NCBI GenBank assembly: GCA_046541515.1
Contig: JBKHDD010000025.1
Coordinates: 1-42,338 of the forward strand
From: CAYFVR01 sp046541515
GTDB lineage: Bacteria; Desulfobacterota; Desulfobacteria; Desulfobacterales; Desulfococcaceae
Direction: 5' to 3'
Length of the DNA: 42,338 bases
The first letter of the stretch is position 1. Every line of letters starts with the position of its first letter. Positions 42,228-42,338 of the stretch are shown here, piece after piece. The notes under the pieces are model-generated. The model saw only the letters and a list, made by a program, of their open reading frames with translations. It was not told the DNA's origin and did no database searches. The translations under genes were made by a program, and so were the position numbers.

Positions 42228-42253
42228 AAAGACCGCCCACCGGGCGGTCTTTT
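42228..42253 (+). terminator. Intrinsic terminator closing the ATPase/TOPRIM-like module
   Basis: A perfect 11-bp stem, AAAGACCGCCC (42228-42238) with GGGCGGTCTTT (42242-42252), around a 3-base loop and ending in TTT. The symmetric A and T flanks could serve both strands. Confidence 0.88.
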
Positions 42254-42290
42254 ATGGTTTGCTTTTCATGTTTCCGTTCCGCATCCCTTA

Positions 42291-42338
42291 GAGCCTATCT
42301 AAAAAGTCTTCCTATGTTGCAATATCGTTTTAACTAAT
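42291..42338. mobile_element. Possible left end of an insertion sequence
   Basis: From 42291 the sequence reads GAGCCTATCTAAAAAG, which resembles terminal inverted repeats of IS5-related elements (GAGCCT-TCT-AAAA type). It is preceded by CTTA, a possible target duplication, and is abruptly AT-rich. Only 48 bases are visible and no transposase is in view, so this is tentative. Confidence 0.3.

Overview
The window is GC-rich, tightly packed bacterial chromosome, most consistent with an anaerobic Desulfobacterota (deltaproteobacterial) organism. The evidence is anaerobic cobalamin genes (cbiL fragment, cbiD, cbiET), two complete Rnf electron-transport operons, a pentahaem cytochrome c, a glutaredoxin/ferredoxin-thioredoxin-reductase-like pair, a membrane pyrophosphatase, CarD, and the housekeeping order ispE - tRNA-Gln - prs - rplY - pth. 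The lineage is inferred from gene content only.

Layout. 1-2631: end of a cobalamin operon. 2829-4824: a U32-family protein and a convergent LprI-like secreted protein. 5036-10434 (minus): Rnf operon 1 (C-D-G-E-A-B), with a promoter upstream and a terminator downstream. 10765-12417: a DUF2064 glycosyltransferase-like protein, a glutaredoxin and an FTR-like protein. 12536-15364: a beta-hydroxyacid dehydrogenase (minus) and serA, whose likely promoter contains a perfect palindrome. 15555-22895: DUF1844, a Deg protease, ispE, tRNA-Gln, prs, rplY, pth and hppA. 22992-25260: carD, an RluD-like pseudouridine synthase and a hotdog thioesterase. 25564-32322 (minus): Rnf operon 2 (cytochrome-C-D-G-E-A-B). 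32519-36025: three unrecognised coiled-coil proteins, the last with a C-terminal membrane anchor. 36099-36881: a solitary HNH endonuclease. 37056-40285: two overlapping histidine-kinase genes, the second with an N-terminal receiver. 40476-42338: an accessory segment with a truncated HicB-like gene, an AT-rich SMC/RecF-like ATPase gene, a small TOPRIM-like partner, a strong terminator and a possible insertion-sequence end.

How the genes work together. Rnf1 looks like a conventional ferredoxin:NAD+ complex in its RnfC, with unusual RnfE and RnfA subunits. Rnf2 differs in several linked ways. Its RnfB is fused to a complete GltD/NfnB-like flavoprotein. Its RnfC has lost the glycine-rich FMN/NADH loop but keeps both [4Fe-4S] motifs. 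Its RnfD lacks the threonine expected to carry FMN. A membrane-anchored pentahaem cytochrome is encoded first in the operon. Together these suggest an Rnf variant whose redox partners are ferredoxin, NAD(P)H (through the fused module) and/or a cytochrome/quinone pool, rather than NADH at RnfC. The pyrophosphatase carries the K+-independent signature and would add a proton-pumping coupling site. The best candidates for undescribed biology are Rnf2, the coiled-coil trio next to it, and the ATPase/TOPRIM-like pair at the right edge.
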